In this document: piece by piece, positions 33,397 to 43,076 of the stretch | How positions within the stretch are numbered: the stretch's first letter is position 1 | How the letters are laid out: each line of letters begins with the position of its first letter | Assembly: GCA_016787445.1 (NCBI GenBank) | Contig: JAEUTQ010000071.1 | Coordinates: 1 to 43,077, forward strand | Source of the DNA: Bacteroidia bacterium | GTDB lineage: Bacteria > Bacteroidota > Bacteroidia > B-17B0 > Aurantibacillaceae | Reading direction: 5' to 3' | Length of the DNA: 43,077 bases | Notes under the pieces: generated by a model | Databases searched by the model: none | What the model was told of the DNA's origin: nothing | The model's input: the letters and a program-made list of their open reading frames with translations, nothing else | Translations under genes and position numbers: made by a program

Positions 33397-36300
33397 TTAA
33401 AATTTAATTCCGATTACACAAACATCATCAATTTGCTCATTCTCCCCTCTCCATGTTTCAAACTCCTTATCCAAAATTTCGCGCTGTTCATCTGAACCGA
33501 GTAATTGCATATCTGTAAAGATTTGTTTCATTCGTTTAGTAGAAAAACGCCGGTTCTTTTCTCCGCCAAACTGATCGCCATAACCATCACTAAACATATA
33601 AAACGAATCGCCTTTATTTATTTGATAAGAAATCTCGGTATATACTTTGTCGTTCCCGTCAAAATATCCTCCGATGGAGAATACATTTGCTTTGGTTTCC
33701 TTTAATTCGCCATCTATGAAATAGTAGATGGGGCGGTTTGCTGAAGCAATCGTAATTTCCCTTTTATCTTTGGTGATTCTGCAAATAACCATGTCCATTC
33801 CATCACCAATTTTATTATCCGGATTATTTTGCTTAAATGCCGCGTAAATTTTTTTGTCTAATTCATACAAAACTTGTGAAGGAAGAGGATCTTTATTTTC
33901 AATCATAACCTGATCAATGTAGGTGGAGCCTAACAAACTCATAAATGCACCCGGTACACCATGTCCGGTACAATCCACTACCGCTACATAATTATATTGT
34001 GGTGTAGAGTAATACCAATAGAAATCTCCACTAACTATGTCACGAGGTTTATACAGTACAAACAGATTTAGTTCCTTAAACATATTTTCTGTTTGAGGTA
34101 ACACTGCATTCTGAATGCGCTTCGCGTAAGTAATACTATCTGTAATATCTCTATTCTTTTCGTGTAATAGGTCGTTGGCTTTTTCCACTCGTTCCTTTTC
34201 AACAACCAATTCTTTTGTTTTCTCCGTTACCATCTCCTCCAACTTAATTTTCTCTTGCTGCAATTTGATGGTTCTGGCTCTGAAAAACAAAAAGATTCCG
34301 CCTATTAAAACACCGCCAATAACAACATAAAACCAGGCTTTTTTCCAAATTGGTTCTTTAATGCTGAAACTAAACGTTAATGGTTGCTGTGATTCAAATC
34401 CATCATCATTCTTTGCGTAAATAATAAAACGGTAATTTCCATCCGCTAATCCCGGGTATGCAATTCGGCCATCGTCACCGGTTCTCCATTTATCTTCAAA
34501 ACCCTCCAATTTATATCTATAAGTTACTCCGGCAGGGTTTGTCAAAGATACGCCAATCACTTCCATATTTAATTCATACTTACCATAATCAAAAACAAAG
34601 TTGGTGTCGGTTGTGCTTTTCACTGAATCATTAAATGTTAACCGAAGAACAGAGAGCACAGGCGGAATGGAGTTTATTTTATCCTGCATCGGACTGTACT
34701 TTATCAATCCTTCCGTACTTCCTATCCAAACATAACCATTCTTGTCTTTGAAAATAGCATTACTGTTAATTGTGTTAGCGGGCAATCCGCTATTCTTATT
34801 AATAGCTCTGAATGTTTTTAAACTCGCGTACTTTACACTAATTCCGTTTTTATGGCAAGTAATTACATCGCCGTTATTGGTCGCCATAATTCCATAGATG
34901 TAATCAGAGGCCAAACCTTTAGATGAAGTAAATCGCTGGTATTTAGGATTACGGTTCTTTTTGTAAGTAAATACGCCATCGCCCTCGGTACCAAACCATA
35001 CCATGTCGTTTTTATCTATTGTAGCTGAATTAAAACGGAACGAAACAGATGAGTCCAAATCTTTTTCCAGTGTGATCTCACCGTTATACAAATTATAGAG
35101 CGGAGTCATTGGAGAAAAAATCCAATAGCGATCCAGTTGATCAACGAAGAAAGCCGTAAAATTATTATGCGGTGCTCCGCCATCCGTATTAAAAACTTTA
35201 ACGACTACATTTTTTTCATTCAGATAATACAAGCCCTCAATCGTACACACCAAAATTTGACCGAGATTGTCTTTTGAAATATAATTGATGGCCTTTTCTT
35301 TAAAATCGGCCAAGGTGGATTTTAATTTAGGTTTGCCGCCGGTTACATCCACTATATATAAATTTTTGTCGGTTCCTATCCACAATTCATTTGTAGCTTT
35401 ATTAAGGTAGGAACAACGAATGATTTCATCGGTGCCGCATAAATTTAATTTTGTTTTCAAACTATCCTTAGGATTAAACGCAAGCACAGTTGATTCGTCA
35501 GCTACAAATACATTGTCGGCATCATCAACCGCCACTGTAATCACGTTATCGAAATCCAGAAAATTCTTCTTATTAAACAATTCGAATCGGTCGGAAATAA
35601 ATTGGAACAAACCACTTCCTATACTTCCTAACCATAAGTTTTGTTCTTTATCAAGGAAGATTTTACTAATGAATACACTTCCCAATCCATTCTTAGGGGC
35701 AATGGTTAATTGCTTTTCTATTTGTTTACTGTTATTAAATTTTAAAACAGATAAACCTTCATTAGTTAACGACACCCATAATTCTGAGCCGTTTTTAAAA
35801 CAAATATCTTTTACATTAAGAGATTTGCTTTTTAATTCGGTTGAATAGGTTGTAACGGTAGTAAAACTTTTATTCTCTCTTCGTATACATTCAATACCTA
35901 CTTCATCAATCCCGGCAAAAATTTCGTTATTCACAAACTCGATACAAGTCACATTCTTGTCCTTTGTATTACCGATAGCCTTGTACTGCTTTTTTCCCGA
36001 GCTTAAGTCAATTACCAACAAACCTTCCTGACTGGCAATAAACATTTGATTATCTTTGATTCTAATTTCGCTTACAGGCGGTAACTCTTCGATTAAAAAT
36101 GGCACAATGCTATCACCCGCGATTGTGTAAATAGAACCCGCCGAATTGGCGTAATAAATAGTTTGCTTGGCATCTTCAGCGATGGCAATGACCTTGGCAG
36201 CTTGCGCTGAAGATGTTTTAATTTTTTTGAATTGCCCATTTTCATAACAACTTATCCCTCCTTCAAAATGTCCGATCCATATCCTTTGTTTTGAATCGGC

Positions 36301-36546
36301 GTATAATGCACTGCAAAAATTTTCAGATAAGCCAACGCGTTTACTGAATTTACTGATGCGCTGTCCTCCATACGTTGCCAATCCATCACCGGTTGCTATG
36401 TACAAAAACCCATTCTTCGCTTGGATAATATCATATACGTAAGGCTGTGGTAATCCTTCTTCCTGGCCGAACACACTGAACTTATATTCTTGAGCAATGG
36501 CAAGAGATGCAATAAAGGTTAGAAGTATTACTAAGTGTTTTCTCAT
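33397..36546 (-). CDS. Propeller/Y_Y_Y sensor with C-terminal SpoIIE (PP2C) phosphatase, SiaA-like
   Basis: Protein of 1049 residues. A signal peptide (to about residue 19) precedes two-component-regulator-type beta-propeller repeats (about 25-640: GLPQPYVYDIIQ, LYIATGDGLATY, LWIGTDKNLY, VWIGSTEGL), a Y_Y_Y domain (about 660-730: YRYKLEGFEDKW, YPGLADGNYRF), a membrane helix (about 733-757), a coiled coil and a SpoIIE domain (about 800-1049) with SGDFYW, VDCTGHGVPGAF, FSDGYGDQFGG and QIDDVCVIG. The outside half is that of hybrid propeller kinases, but a phosphatase replaces the kinase. It is the likely SiaA counterpart. The start overlaps the stop of the upstream secreted-protein gene (ATGA). 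Confidence 0.92.
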   Translation of the reverse strand: MRKHLVILLTFIASLAIAQEYKFSVFGQEEGLPQPYVYDIIQAKNGFLYIATGDGLATYGGQRISKFSKRVGLSENFCSALYADSKQRIWIGHFEGGISCYENGQFKKIKTSSAQAAKVIAIAEDAKQTIYYANSAGSIYTIAGDSIVPFLIEELPPVSEIRIKDNQMFIASQEGLLVIDLSSGKKQYKAIGNTKDKNVTCIEFVNNEIFAGIDEVGIECIRRENKSFTTVTTYSTELKSKSLNVKDICFKNGSELWVSLTNEGLSVLKFNNSKQIEKQLTIAPKNGLGSVFISKIFLDKEQNLWLGSIGSGLFQFISDRFELFNKKNFLDFDNVITVAVDDADNVFVADESTVLAFNPKDSLKTKLNLCGTDEIIRCSYLNKATNELWIGTDKNLYIVDVTGGKPKLKSTLADFKEKAINYISKDNLGQILVCTIEGLYYLNEKNVVVKVFNTDGGAPHNNFTAFFVDQLDRYWIFSPMTPLYNLYNGEITLEKDLDSSVSFRFNSATIDKNDMVWFGTEGDGVFTYKKNRNPKYQRFTSSKGLASDYIYGIMATNNGDVITCHKNGISVKYASLKTFRAINKNSGLPANTINSNAIFKDKNGYVWIGSTEGLIKYSPMQDKINSIPPVLSVLRLTFNDSVKSTTDTNFVFDYGKYELNMEVIGVSLTNPAGVTYRYKLEGFEDKWRTGDDGRIAYPGLADGNYRFIIYAKNDDGFESQQPLTFSFSIKEPIWKKAWFYVVIGGVLIGGIFLFFRARTIKLQQEKIKLEEMVTEKTKELVVEKERVEKANDLLHEKNRDITDSITYAKRIQNAVLPQTENMFKELNLFVLYKPRDIVSGDFYWYYSTPQYNYVAVVDCTGHGVPGAFMSLLGSTYIDQVMIENKDPLPSQVLYELDKKIYAAFKQNNPDNKIGDGMDMVICRITKDKREITIASANRPIYYFIDGELKETKANVFSIGGYFDGNDKVYTEISYQINKGDSFYMFSDGYGDQFGGEKNRRFSTKRMKQIFTDMQLLGSDEQREILDKEFETWRGENEQIDDVCVIGIKF

Positions 36547-37511
36547 TTGGCCGGCTTCACTCCGATTTTATACTTAAACTTTGGAACGCCACCAATTGGT
36601 GTCGCATAAAATGCGAGTAATTTTCCGTATTGATTTTTAATTGTAACAGCAACGTTATTATTTTTAACGGCTCTTTTATTGATGAATTGAATATCTAATG
36701 AAGTATTTAACTCTTCGGTTGTAATCGGAAATTTAATCTGTGACCAGGTTCCTTCAGTGCTTGAACCCGACATGTCGCCCTTTTTAGCCACGGAAACAAC
36801 GCGAACAATTCCGGCATCATCATAATCAAACACACTCACTTCGCAACTTGTTACGTCCGGCGGAATAAATGGATAAATATGGTACACCGATGTCATGTCT
36901 TCCGCTAAGCGAAAAGTATACTCATAGCAAAACGCGTTTCCGCCCTCTACTTTTACGTTTTTATCTTTTTGCGACGACAAATACATTTTAAATAAATTTC
37001 CATCGTCTCCTTCAAGACCTTCAATCACTACTTTAAAAACATAACCGCCGTTTTCAGTTTGCAACTCTCCTTCTTTTGGATTAAAGGGGCCGAAGCTATA
37101 CCAATTGCCATCTGTTGTAGGATCTTCACCAAAAGTTTTACCGGTAATAAATACACCGGATTTGTAATTGCCTTTTGGCGAATCTGATTGCGCGTCTTTA
37201 TCAGAATGTGCTCCCTTTCCGCCATAAAATGAATATTTTGTTTTGGAATTGAAAGCTGCTACTTTTTCATCAATAGTTCCGCCGATATCCGGATCAAATA
37301 CCCGAATGTAAAAAGGGTCATTCGATTTTTCAGGAATAACGAAGAAGTAAATAGTAGCATTATCATCATCACCAAAGGAAGGTTTACCTCCTTTGCTGAA
37401 AACAGTAAAGTGTTGAATTTTCTCATCTTCGGATGGAAATGGCTGCGCCGATAAATTAAGGCCAATAAATAGACTTAGAAAAACGAGCCATGGGGAGATG
37501 CTTTTTTTCAT
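36543..37511 (-). CDS. Secreted protein of unknown function co-translated with the propeller phosphatase
   Basis: Protein of 322 residues with a signal peptide (MKKSISPWLVFLSLFIGLNLSAQ). The rest looks beta-rich with many Asp/Gly/Lys turns (DDDNATIYFFVIPE, GGKGAHSDKDAQSDSPKGNY) and no known motif; the phrases YFFVIPEK...FYIRVFDPDIGG suggest a small sandwich domain. Its stop overlaps the start of the propeller phosphatase (ATGA), so equal amounts and a periplasmic partner or ligand-presenting role are likely. I use the ATG at 37511, which directly opens the signal peptide. There is no sorting tail, so it probably stays in the periplasm. Confidence 0.72.
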   Translation of the reverse strand: MKKSISPWLVFLSLFIGLNLSAQPFPSEDEKIQHFTVFSKGGKPSFGDDDNATIYFFVIPEKSNDPFYIRVFDPDIGGTIDEKVAAFNSKTKYSFYGGKGAHSDKDAQSDSPKGNYKSGVFITGKTFGEDPTTDGNWYSFGPFNPKEGELQTENGGYVFKVVIEGLEGDDGNLFKMYLSSQKDKNVKVEGGNAFCYEYTFRLAEDMTSVYHIYPFIPPDVTSCEVSVFDYDDAGIVRVVSVAKKGDMSGSSTEGTWSQIKFPITTEELNTSLDIQFINKRAVKNNNVAVTIKNQYGKLLAFYATPIGGVPKFKYKIGVKPAK

Positions 37512-37592
37512 AAATGATGATATAGGTTTAGTCACCCAAAATAAAAAAAATATTCCAATTATTTGTCTGTTTTTCCTGATAAAATAACTGTT

Positions 37593-40292
37593 TTAACGAT
37601 TAATTTTCACATCTACTCTTCGGTTCAAACGGCGTGTTTTTTCTGCAGAATTATCGTATTTCGGTGTCGTTTCGCCAAAAAACTTAGGAATAATGGTCGC
37701 ATTGGTAAATACTTTAATTTCCTTCTCAACCGCAAACACCCTTCGCTTACTGAGTTGATAGTTATAATCGGTTGGTCCGAGGTAACAGGCATGTCCTTCC
37801 AACGTAACTTGATTTATTCTTTTGGCAGAGAAATTTCTGAAATAATAATCCAATTTTTCTAATTCATCTTTAACAACTATGGAAGAATTTAAATCAAAAA
37901 AGATGCTGATTTCATTTTCTACCGCTTCAACTATACTAATTCGTTTACCATCTTGATAGGGCGTAATAAACACATGCGTATACCCCATTTGTAACAATGC
38001 ATTCTTAACGTCGTTAGCGTTTTCCAATGTTTTTAAATCCTGCGTCATGTATTTGTACCAACCCTCTTCTGTTTTCTCTTCAATGACACCACTAACTTTT
38101 CCAAAAGCATTCTTAGGTTTTTTATTTTGATAAGCTCCTATTTGCACGCGATACGTTATTTCTCCTGATGCAGGAACATAGTCAGGAATAACAGTTGTTG
38201 TTTTGGTTGGCGTGGCAGTTTGCTGATTTGTATTGGTGTTTACTTGCGTGGTGTTTGTTTTTACACTGGTAATCGGGTCTTTTACATTATTGGTGTTTAC
38301 AGGGTCTTTACCTACAGTTGGTGTTGAAGTTGCAAGTAAAGTATTGGTGATAACAGGTGCCTGTTCCAATGTATCCTTATGAAGCATGTAACGATATTGC
38401 ATATTCGGATTATTGATAAGTGAATCACTTAAAAACAAACTTACAATTGAAGATTTAAATCCGGCTCTTTGTGCTTTCTCGTAATAAGGCAAAATGTCGG
38501 ATAAAGATTTTTCACTTCCGAGGAAATAGTGATACAAACTATCCTTCCGCAGTGCAGAAATTACCTGAAGTCCTTTAAATACCGGATCGTTCGGGTCAAT
38601 TTTTTCTTCCGAAACTCCCATATGAACTTTGAAACGAATGCTTGTGTCGCGTCCGTTAATGTTTGGGGTAGTTAATGGCTTTCCGCCGTTATTCGCAATG
38701 GCAATGGAATCGAGCTTCTCCATTTTCACAATGAAATCATGAAAGGGTTTATCGTATTTTTCTAAACTATCCAGTAATTGCTTTTTCATGTCCTCTTTGC
38801 TTTTCGGTTTTTTTGGAGGCGTGAAAGAATACACCGTGCTGTCGGTTAAATTGGTGACTTTAATTTTTTTGGTGGCACAATCTTTAAACGGCAAATTGTT
38901 TCTCTTTCCTGTAACACCAAGTGTGATTACATAGGTTCCTTCTTTTTGATAGGCATGCTTTGGTGCATCCTGAAAAGAATAATTATTGTCACCAAAGTCC
39001 CAGTAATATTTATCTATCTGCACACTGTCGAGATTCGTGTAGTAAGGATGGATAAGCACTTCCAACCCTGTTTTCACTGTATCGGGCGCATGAATGTACA
39101 GTTGCTTTTCGTTTTTAATTTCAAATTCATAGGTTACTTCATTGAAGAAAAGTAATCCTGTCGTTTTGTCTACCACGTTTAGTTCAACATTGTAAATTCC
39201 TTCATTCTCGAAGCAATGACTGGCTTCTAATCCTCTTTTCTTTGCGCCATCACCAAAACTCCATTCGTAAGTCATGCCCAAAGTATCTTTAGAATCCATA
39301 CTGGCCTCTTCGTAAAACGTATAGCAATACAAATTATCCTTCATGTCTTTACAATTCTTGAATGAAGGGAAAATATTTTTGAAGTAATACAAATCATCAT
39401 TACCACTGCGATTACTGCTGAAATAACCACTCACCTGATTGGTGTCCATACAAATTCCAAAATCATCGGATGAGGAATTAATCGGATTGCTGAGCAATTC
39501 AAGTTGATCATCCGGATTAAATAAATCAACCGCATAGATATCAAGTCCGCCAAATCCTCCGGGTCTGTCGGATGCGAAATACAATTTTCCATTTACATAG
39601 TACGGAAACGATTCATTGTACTCTGAATTAACTTTCGCGCCACAATTCATTGGTAATTGCCAAATGCCATCGCGCTTAACGCTGTAAAACAAATCGATTT
39701 TTCCGTAACCACTTCCAATATTACTTGCAAAGAACATCAGTGTATCTGCCCACACACTTGGTTGTGCACAGGAAACCGTATCATGTAATCCGAATGTTAT
39801 TTTCTTTGGCTTTTTTACTTTTTTGTTGATGGTGTCTTTCTCTAAAAATGAAATTTGCAGAGGAAGTGTTTTACGTTTCCGCAATACCCCTTCATTATTC
39901 ACCGTGCAGTAATAGCCCCTATCGGTCTCACAACTCGGGCCGATGTAATATTTTGTCTTCAGTTGCTTACTAATGAGATCGGGTTTTGTAAAATTCACCG
40001 AATCGAGCAATAAACATTTGTACAAATCGGTAAATTGCTTCGATGTGGCGTTGTCGTAATACACAACTGCATACTCATTTTCACGGTCGGAGATGAAAAA
40101 AAAGTTGTTTTTATAGCGATAAGGGGAATATTCGCCATCCTTGGTATTGAGCATCGACAGCGGAAGGATCTTTATTTTGGTTGTATCGTACTGTAAGGTT
40201 TGAGAATGCAGACAAAAAGAAAACAGGTATAGTGTTGCTATACAGAAAGTTACAAATATATTAGAGCGCGAAAGCTCGTGGGTTCCTCGCAT
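37593..40292 (-). CDS. OmpA-family protein with PD40, PKD and SPOR-like domains
   Basis: Protein of 899 residues from the ATG at 40292. A signal peptide is followed by PD40/WD40-like propeller repeats (about 100-300: LYFASDRPGGFGGLDIYAVDL), two PKD-like domains (about 325-480: YEWSFGDG, YYWDFGDNN), a Thr/Asn-rich linker, an SPOR-like part (about 710-780: ITYRVQIGAYQNKKP) and a C-terminal OmpA domain (about 795-899: IFFDLNSSIV, LEGHACYLGPTDYNYQLSKRR, RRLNRRVDV) that should grip peptidoglycan. It resembles PorE-type envelope proteins and commonly follows PorP/SprF. It overlaps the porP/sprF-like gene by 32 bp. Confidence 0.88.
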   Translation of the reverse strand: MRGTHELSRSNIFVTFCIATLYLFSFCLHSQTLQYDTTKIKILPLSMLNTKDGEYSPYRYKNNFFFISDRENEYAVVYYDNATSKQFTDLYKCLLLDSVNFTKPDLISKQLKTKYYIGPSCETDRGYYCTVNNEGVLRKRKTLPLQISFLEKDTINKKVKKPKKITFGLHDTVSCAQPSVWADTLMFFASNIGSGYGKIDLFYSVKRDGIWQLPMNCGAKVNSEYNESFPYYVNGKLYFASDRPGGFGGLDIYAVDLFNPDDQLELLSNPINSSSDDFGICMDTNQVSGYFSSNRSGNDDLYYFKNIFPSFKNCKDMKDNLYCYTFYEEASMDSKDTLGMTYEWSFGDGAKKRGLEASHCFENEGIYNVELNVVDKTTGLLFFNEVTYEFEIKNEKQLYIHAPDTVKTGLEVLIHPYYTNLDSVQIDKYYWDFGDNNYSFQDAPKHAYQKEGTYVITLGVTGKRNNLPFKDCATKKIKVTNLTDSTVYSFTPPKKPKSKEDMKKQLLDSLEKYDKPFHDFIVKMEKLDSIAIANNGGKPLTTPNINGRDTSIRFKVHMGVSEEKIDPNDPVFKGLQVISALRKDSLYHYFLGSEKSLSDILPYYEKAQRAGFKSSIVSLFLSDSLINNPNMQYRYMLHKDTLEQAPVITNTLLATSTPTVGKDPVNTNNVKDPITSVKTNTTQVNTNTNQQTATPTKTTTVIPDYVPASGEITYRVQIGAYQNKKPKNAFGKVSGVIEEKTEEGWYKYMTQDLKTLENANDVKNALLQMGYTHVFITPYQDGKRISIVEAVENEISIFFDLNSSIVVKDELEKLDYYFRNFSAKRINQVTLEGHACYLGPTDYNYQLSKRRVFAVEKEIKVFTNATIIPKFFGETTPKYDNSAEKTRRLNRRVDVKINR

Positions 40293-41157
40293 TGGCTGAA
40301 TAGCCAAAATAGTATCTTATAAGTAACTCGTGAGACCCACTGTTATAATGTTTTAAACGATTTAATCCACAATCGTAACTATAGCTGAATTTGAACTGAT
40401 CGTTGATGCCGAACTCCAAAATTCCGACAATAGATTCGTTAGTTCGGTACGAAACTCCCACACCCAAACGCTGACGGAAGTAGTAATTAACGTTAATATC
40501 ACCCTGAATTGGTGACCCATTGATGTATTTAACCAAAAATGAAGGTTTTATTCCATGGTCGTCTGTTAATGAAAAATAGTAGCCCCCTGTTGCAAGTATT
40601 GGATTTTCTATTATAAAATTCTTATTCAAAGTATTTACGAGGTACGGAGCGCTTAATCCGGCGAAAATATTTTTTCCATAAAAATAAATTCCGGCGCCAC
40701 TTAAAAATCCAACACTTGTAGGGTTTTGATTTTGCAGTAGAGCATCTTGTTGATCGTTACGAGTCAACTTATCCCAATTTGTTCTCTTGATCATCACACC
40801 ATTTTGAAGACCTAAGCTTAATTTATATTTACGCTTAATTCGGATGCGATAAGCATACATCACATTCAAGATTTGACTGTTATATACGCCCACTTTATCA
40901 TTGATAATTCCTACACCAACGCCAATTGATTTAATTCGAAGCGGTGTATTTAATCCAAATGTAGTTGTTTGTGGAGCGCCATCAAATCCAACCCATTGCT
41001 GACGATGCCCCAGCGTTACATCCATCGCTTCATGTCTTCCCGCATAAGCCGGATTAATAATAAATCCATTGATTACATATTGGCTAAAACCGGGATAGTG
41101 CTGCGGTTTGGCGACCGTTGCCCATAAAATAAACACTATGTAAAGTATTCTCTTCAT
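40261..41157 (-). CDS. PorP/SprF family type IX secretion membrane protein
   Basis: Protein of 298 residues with a signal peptide. Signature: PGFSQYVINGFIINPAYAG, DVTLGHRQQWVGFDGAPQTTTFGLNTPL, GVGVGIINDKVGVYN and GLSAPYLVNT. PorP/SprF proteins are outer-membrane barrels that help deliver or anchor T9SS substrates with type B tails; in Flavobacterium SprF is needed for SprB. Its ATG overlaps the stop of the adhesin gene by one base (TAATG), and it overlaps the OmpA gene. It ends ARNPRAFAL rather than with a typical barrel Phe. Confidence 0.92.
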   Translation of the reverse strand: MKRILYIVFILWATVAKPQHYPGFSQYVINGFIINPAYAGRHEAMDVTLGHRQQWVGFDGAPQTTTFGLNTPLRIKSIGVGVGIINDKVGVYNSQILNVMYAYRIRIKRKYKLSLGLQNGVMIKRTNWDKLTRNDQQDALLQNQNPTSVGFLSGAGIYFYGKNIFAGLSAPYLVNTLNKNFIIENPILATGGYYFSLTDDHGIKPSFLVKYINGSPIQGDINVNYYFRQRLGVGVSYRTNESIVGILEFGINDQFKFSYSYDCGLNRLKHYNSGSHELLIRYYFGYSANARNPRAFAL

Positions 41158-43076
41158 TAATTTGATTTAATTACCAAATAACCCGTGTATTTTTTTCCTT
41201 GCGCTTCAATAATAAAATAGTATGTATCATCAGCAAGTTTTACACCGTCATTGTTCTCACCTTTAAAGCTGTCTTTATAATTTTCGTGATGATACACCTG
41301 ATTACCCCAACGATTGAACACAAGTAATTTCACATCATTAACATCCGCTAATCCGCGTACTTCGAAGAAGTCGTTACTTCCGTCTCCATTAGGCGTGATG
41401 ACTTGCGGAATTAACAATGGATTTATGATTAAAATCATGGTATCGGAAACCGCTGTACACACACCGTTAGTTAATGTCCAAACCAATTCATAAGTGCCTG
41501 CTTCATTAGCTGTAAAATTACTTAACGGATCACCTGTATTTGCAAAACTTCCTCCCGGTCCTGATAAAATTGACCAAGCTCCCGCGCCGATAGTTGGCGT
41601 ATTACCCGCCATTAAATTGTTTAACAAGTCGGAACTTATATCCGGGCCTGCATTTGCGGATCCGGGTAAAATTGGTGTATACGCTTGAACAAACATGGTA
41701 TCACTTGTGCTAGGACAAACCGATGAGTTTGTAACTGTCCAAACAAATCCGAATAAGCCCTGACTATTTACAGCAACACCTGAATTATTACTGTTAATTA
41801 TTGATACCGTTGAATTAGGTATTGATAATGGTGTCCACGTTCCAATTCCTATTGCAGGAAGAACAGCCGCCATATTTGTGGTGTAAGAACAAACTGATTG
41901 GTCTGGACCTGCGTTAGCTATACTTGGAACAGAATAAACATTGATATTAATCGTGTCATTATTAGCCGGACAATTCCCGTTTCCAATTGACCAAACATAC
42001 GTGTATGTTCCTGCACCGGAGAAATTAACTGATGATGTAGGACTCAAAGAAGAAGTAACTGCCGGAGCAGCTCCTAATGGAATCCAAGTTCCTGTTCCAA
42101 TAGAAGGTGTGTTTCCAACAAGGGTACCAGTATATGTACATAAGGTCTGGTCTATACCGGCGTTAGAAACACTTGGATTAGAATACGTAGTAACAACTAT
42201 GGTGTCTTGCTCAGACGGGCAAGTTGCAAAGGTTACAGACCAAACATAAGTGAAGGTTCCCTGATTTGTAAATGAAACTGCTGTTGTTGTTGAATTCGGA
42301 CTAGCTACATTCGGAGAAACACCAACCGGAATCCAGGTACCGGTACCTGCCGCCATTGACGCGGTTAATATTGAGTTCATAGAACATATTACCTGATCCG
42401 GACCTGCACTTGGTTGGAGGTTAATCAATACATTAATCTGCATGGTGTCTCTTGTTATCGGACAAACACCATTACTTACTACCCACTCAAAGGAATTAAC
42501 GCCAAGCGATAAAGATGTAACTGATGAAGTACTGGAATTTGTATTTGTTACTATTCCGCCTATTCCCAAAGGATTCCATGTGCCTGATCCAACTGTTAAA
42601 GGAATAGCCGCCAATGTTGAGCTAAATGAACAACGTGTTTGATCCGGACCGGCATTCGCAACTGTTGGAACCGCATCCACTTGAATGCTGATGGTAGAAG
42701 AAGACGCAGGGCATACACCGTTAGATATTGTCCATTGTAAAATGTTACTTGTTGCTGTTGAGATAGCGGTGGCTGTTGCCGTTGGTGATGTGCTTGGCGT
42801 TATAACCGCTGATCCTGCAATCACACTCCAGGTGCCTACGCCCATTGCCGGAGTATTACCGTTTAATACCAATGTATTCGCGTTCGCACAAAGTGTTTGT
42901 GAAGTTCCTGCATTTGCTACCGTAGGTAATGCGTCAACTTGTATCGCCATTGTTGATGTAGATGCAGGACATACACCGTTAGATATTGTCCATTGTAAAA
43001 TATTGCTTGTTGCAGTTGAGATAGCAGTAGCTGTACTGTTTGCTGTCGTGCTTGATGTAATTGTTGCTGCGCCGCT
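41157..43076 (-). CDS. Giant adhesin-like repeat protein with gliding-motility-associated (T9SS type B) C-terminal domain, 5' end outside window
   Basis: Partial: the frame stays open to the window edge and the true start lies beyond it. At least 640 residues are visible. It consists of repeats of about 75-85 residues with ANAGPDQxxC, a GxGTWxPxG core and a closing Ile/Leu-x-WxxSNGxCP. The C-terminal 85 residues form the gliding-motility-associated domain (QVITPNGDGSNDFFEVRG, VFNRWGNQVYHHENY, GVKLADDTYYFIIE, GYLVIKSN), the type B T9SS signal. It is likely a cell-surface adhesin secreted through T9SS with help from the coupled PorP/SprF protein. An internal Met at 42950 is not the real start. 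Confidence 0.88.
   Translation of the reverse strand, partial: SGAATITSSTTANSTATAISTATSNILQWTISNGVCPASTSTMAIQVDALPTVANAGTSQTLCANANTLVLNGNTPAMGVGTWSVIAGSAVITPSTSPTATATAISTATSNILQWTISNGVCPASSSTISIQVDAVPTVANAGPDQTRCSFSSTLAAIPLTVGSGTWNPLGIGGIVTNTNSSTSSVTSLSLGVNSFEWVVSNGVCPITRDTMQINVLINLQPSAGPDQVICSMNSILTASMAAGTGTWIPVGVSPNVASPNSTTTAVSFTNQGTFTYVWSVTFATCPSEQDTIVVTTYSNPSVSNAGIDQTLCTYTGTLVGNTPSIGTGTWIPLGAAPAVTSSLSPTSSVNFSGAGTYTYVWSIGNGNCPANNDTININVYSVPSIANAGPDQSVCSYTTNMAAVLPAIGIGTWTPLSIPNSTVSIINSNNSGVAVNSQGLFGFVWTVTNSSVCPSTSDTMFVQAYTPILPGSANAGPDISSDLLNNLMAGNTPTIGAGAWSILSGPGGSFANTGDPLSNFTANEAGTYELVWTLTNGVCTAVSDTMILIINPLLIPQVITPNGDGSNDFFEVRGLADVNDVKLLVFNRWGNQVYHHENYKDSFKGENNDGVKLADDTYYFIIEAQGKKYTGYLVIKSN

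Noticed and set aside
35420..35848. Plus-strand open frame of 142 codons inside the propeller phosphatase gene
   Set aside because: Antisense shadow of a strongly supported coding region; no domain or start signal.
42950..43076. Met at 42950 as the start of the adhesin
   Set aside because: The frame is open upstream to the window edge and encodes the same repeat unit, so the gene continues beyond the window.
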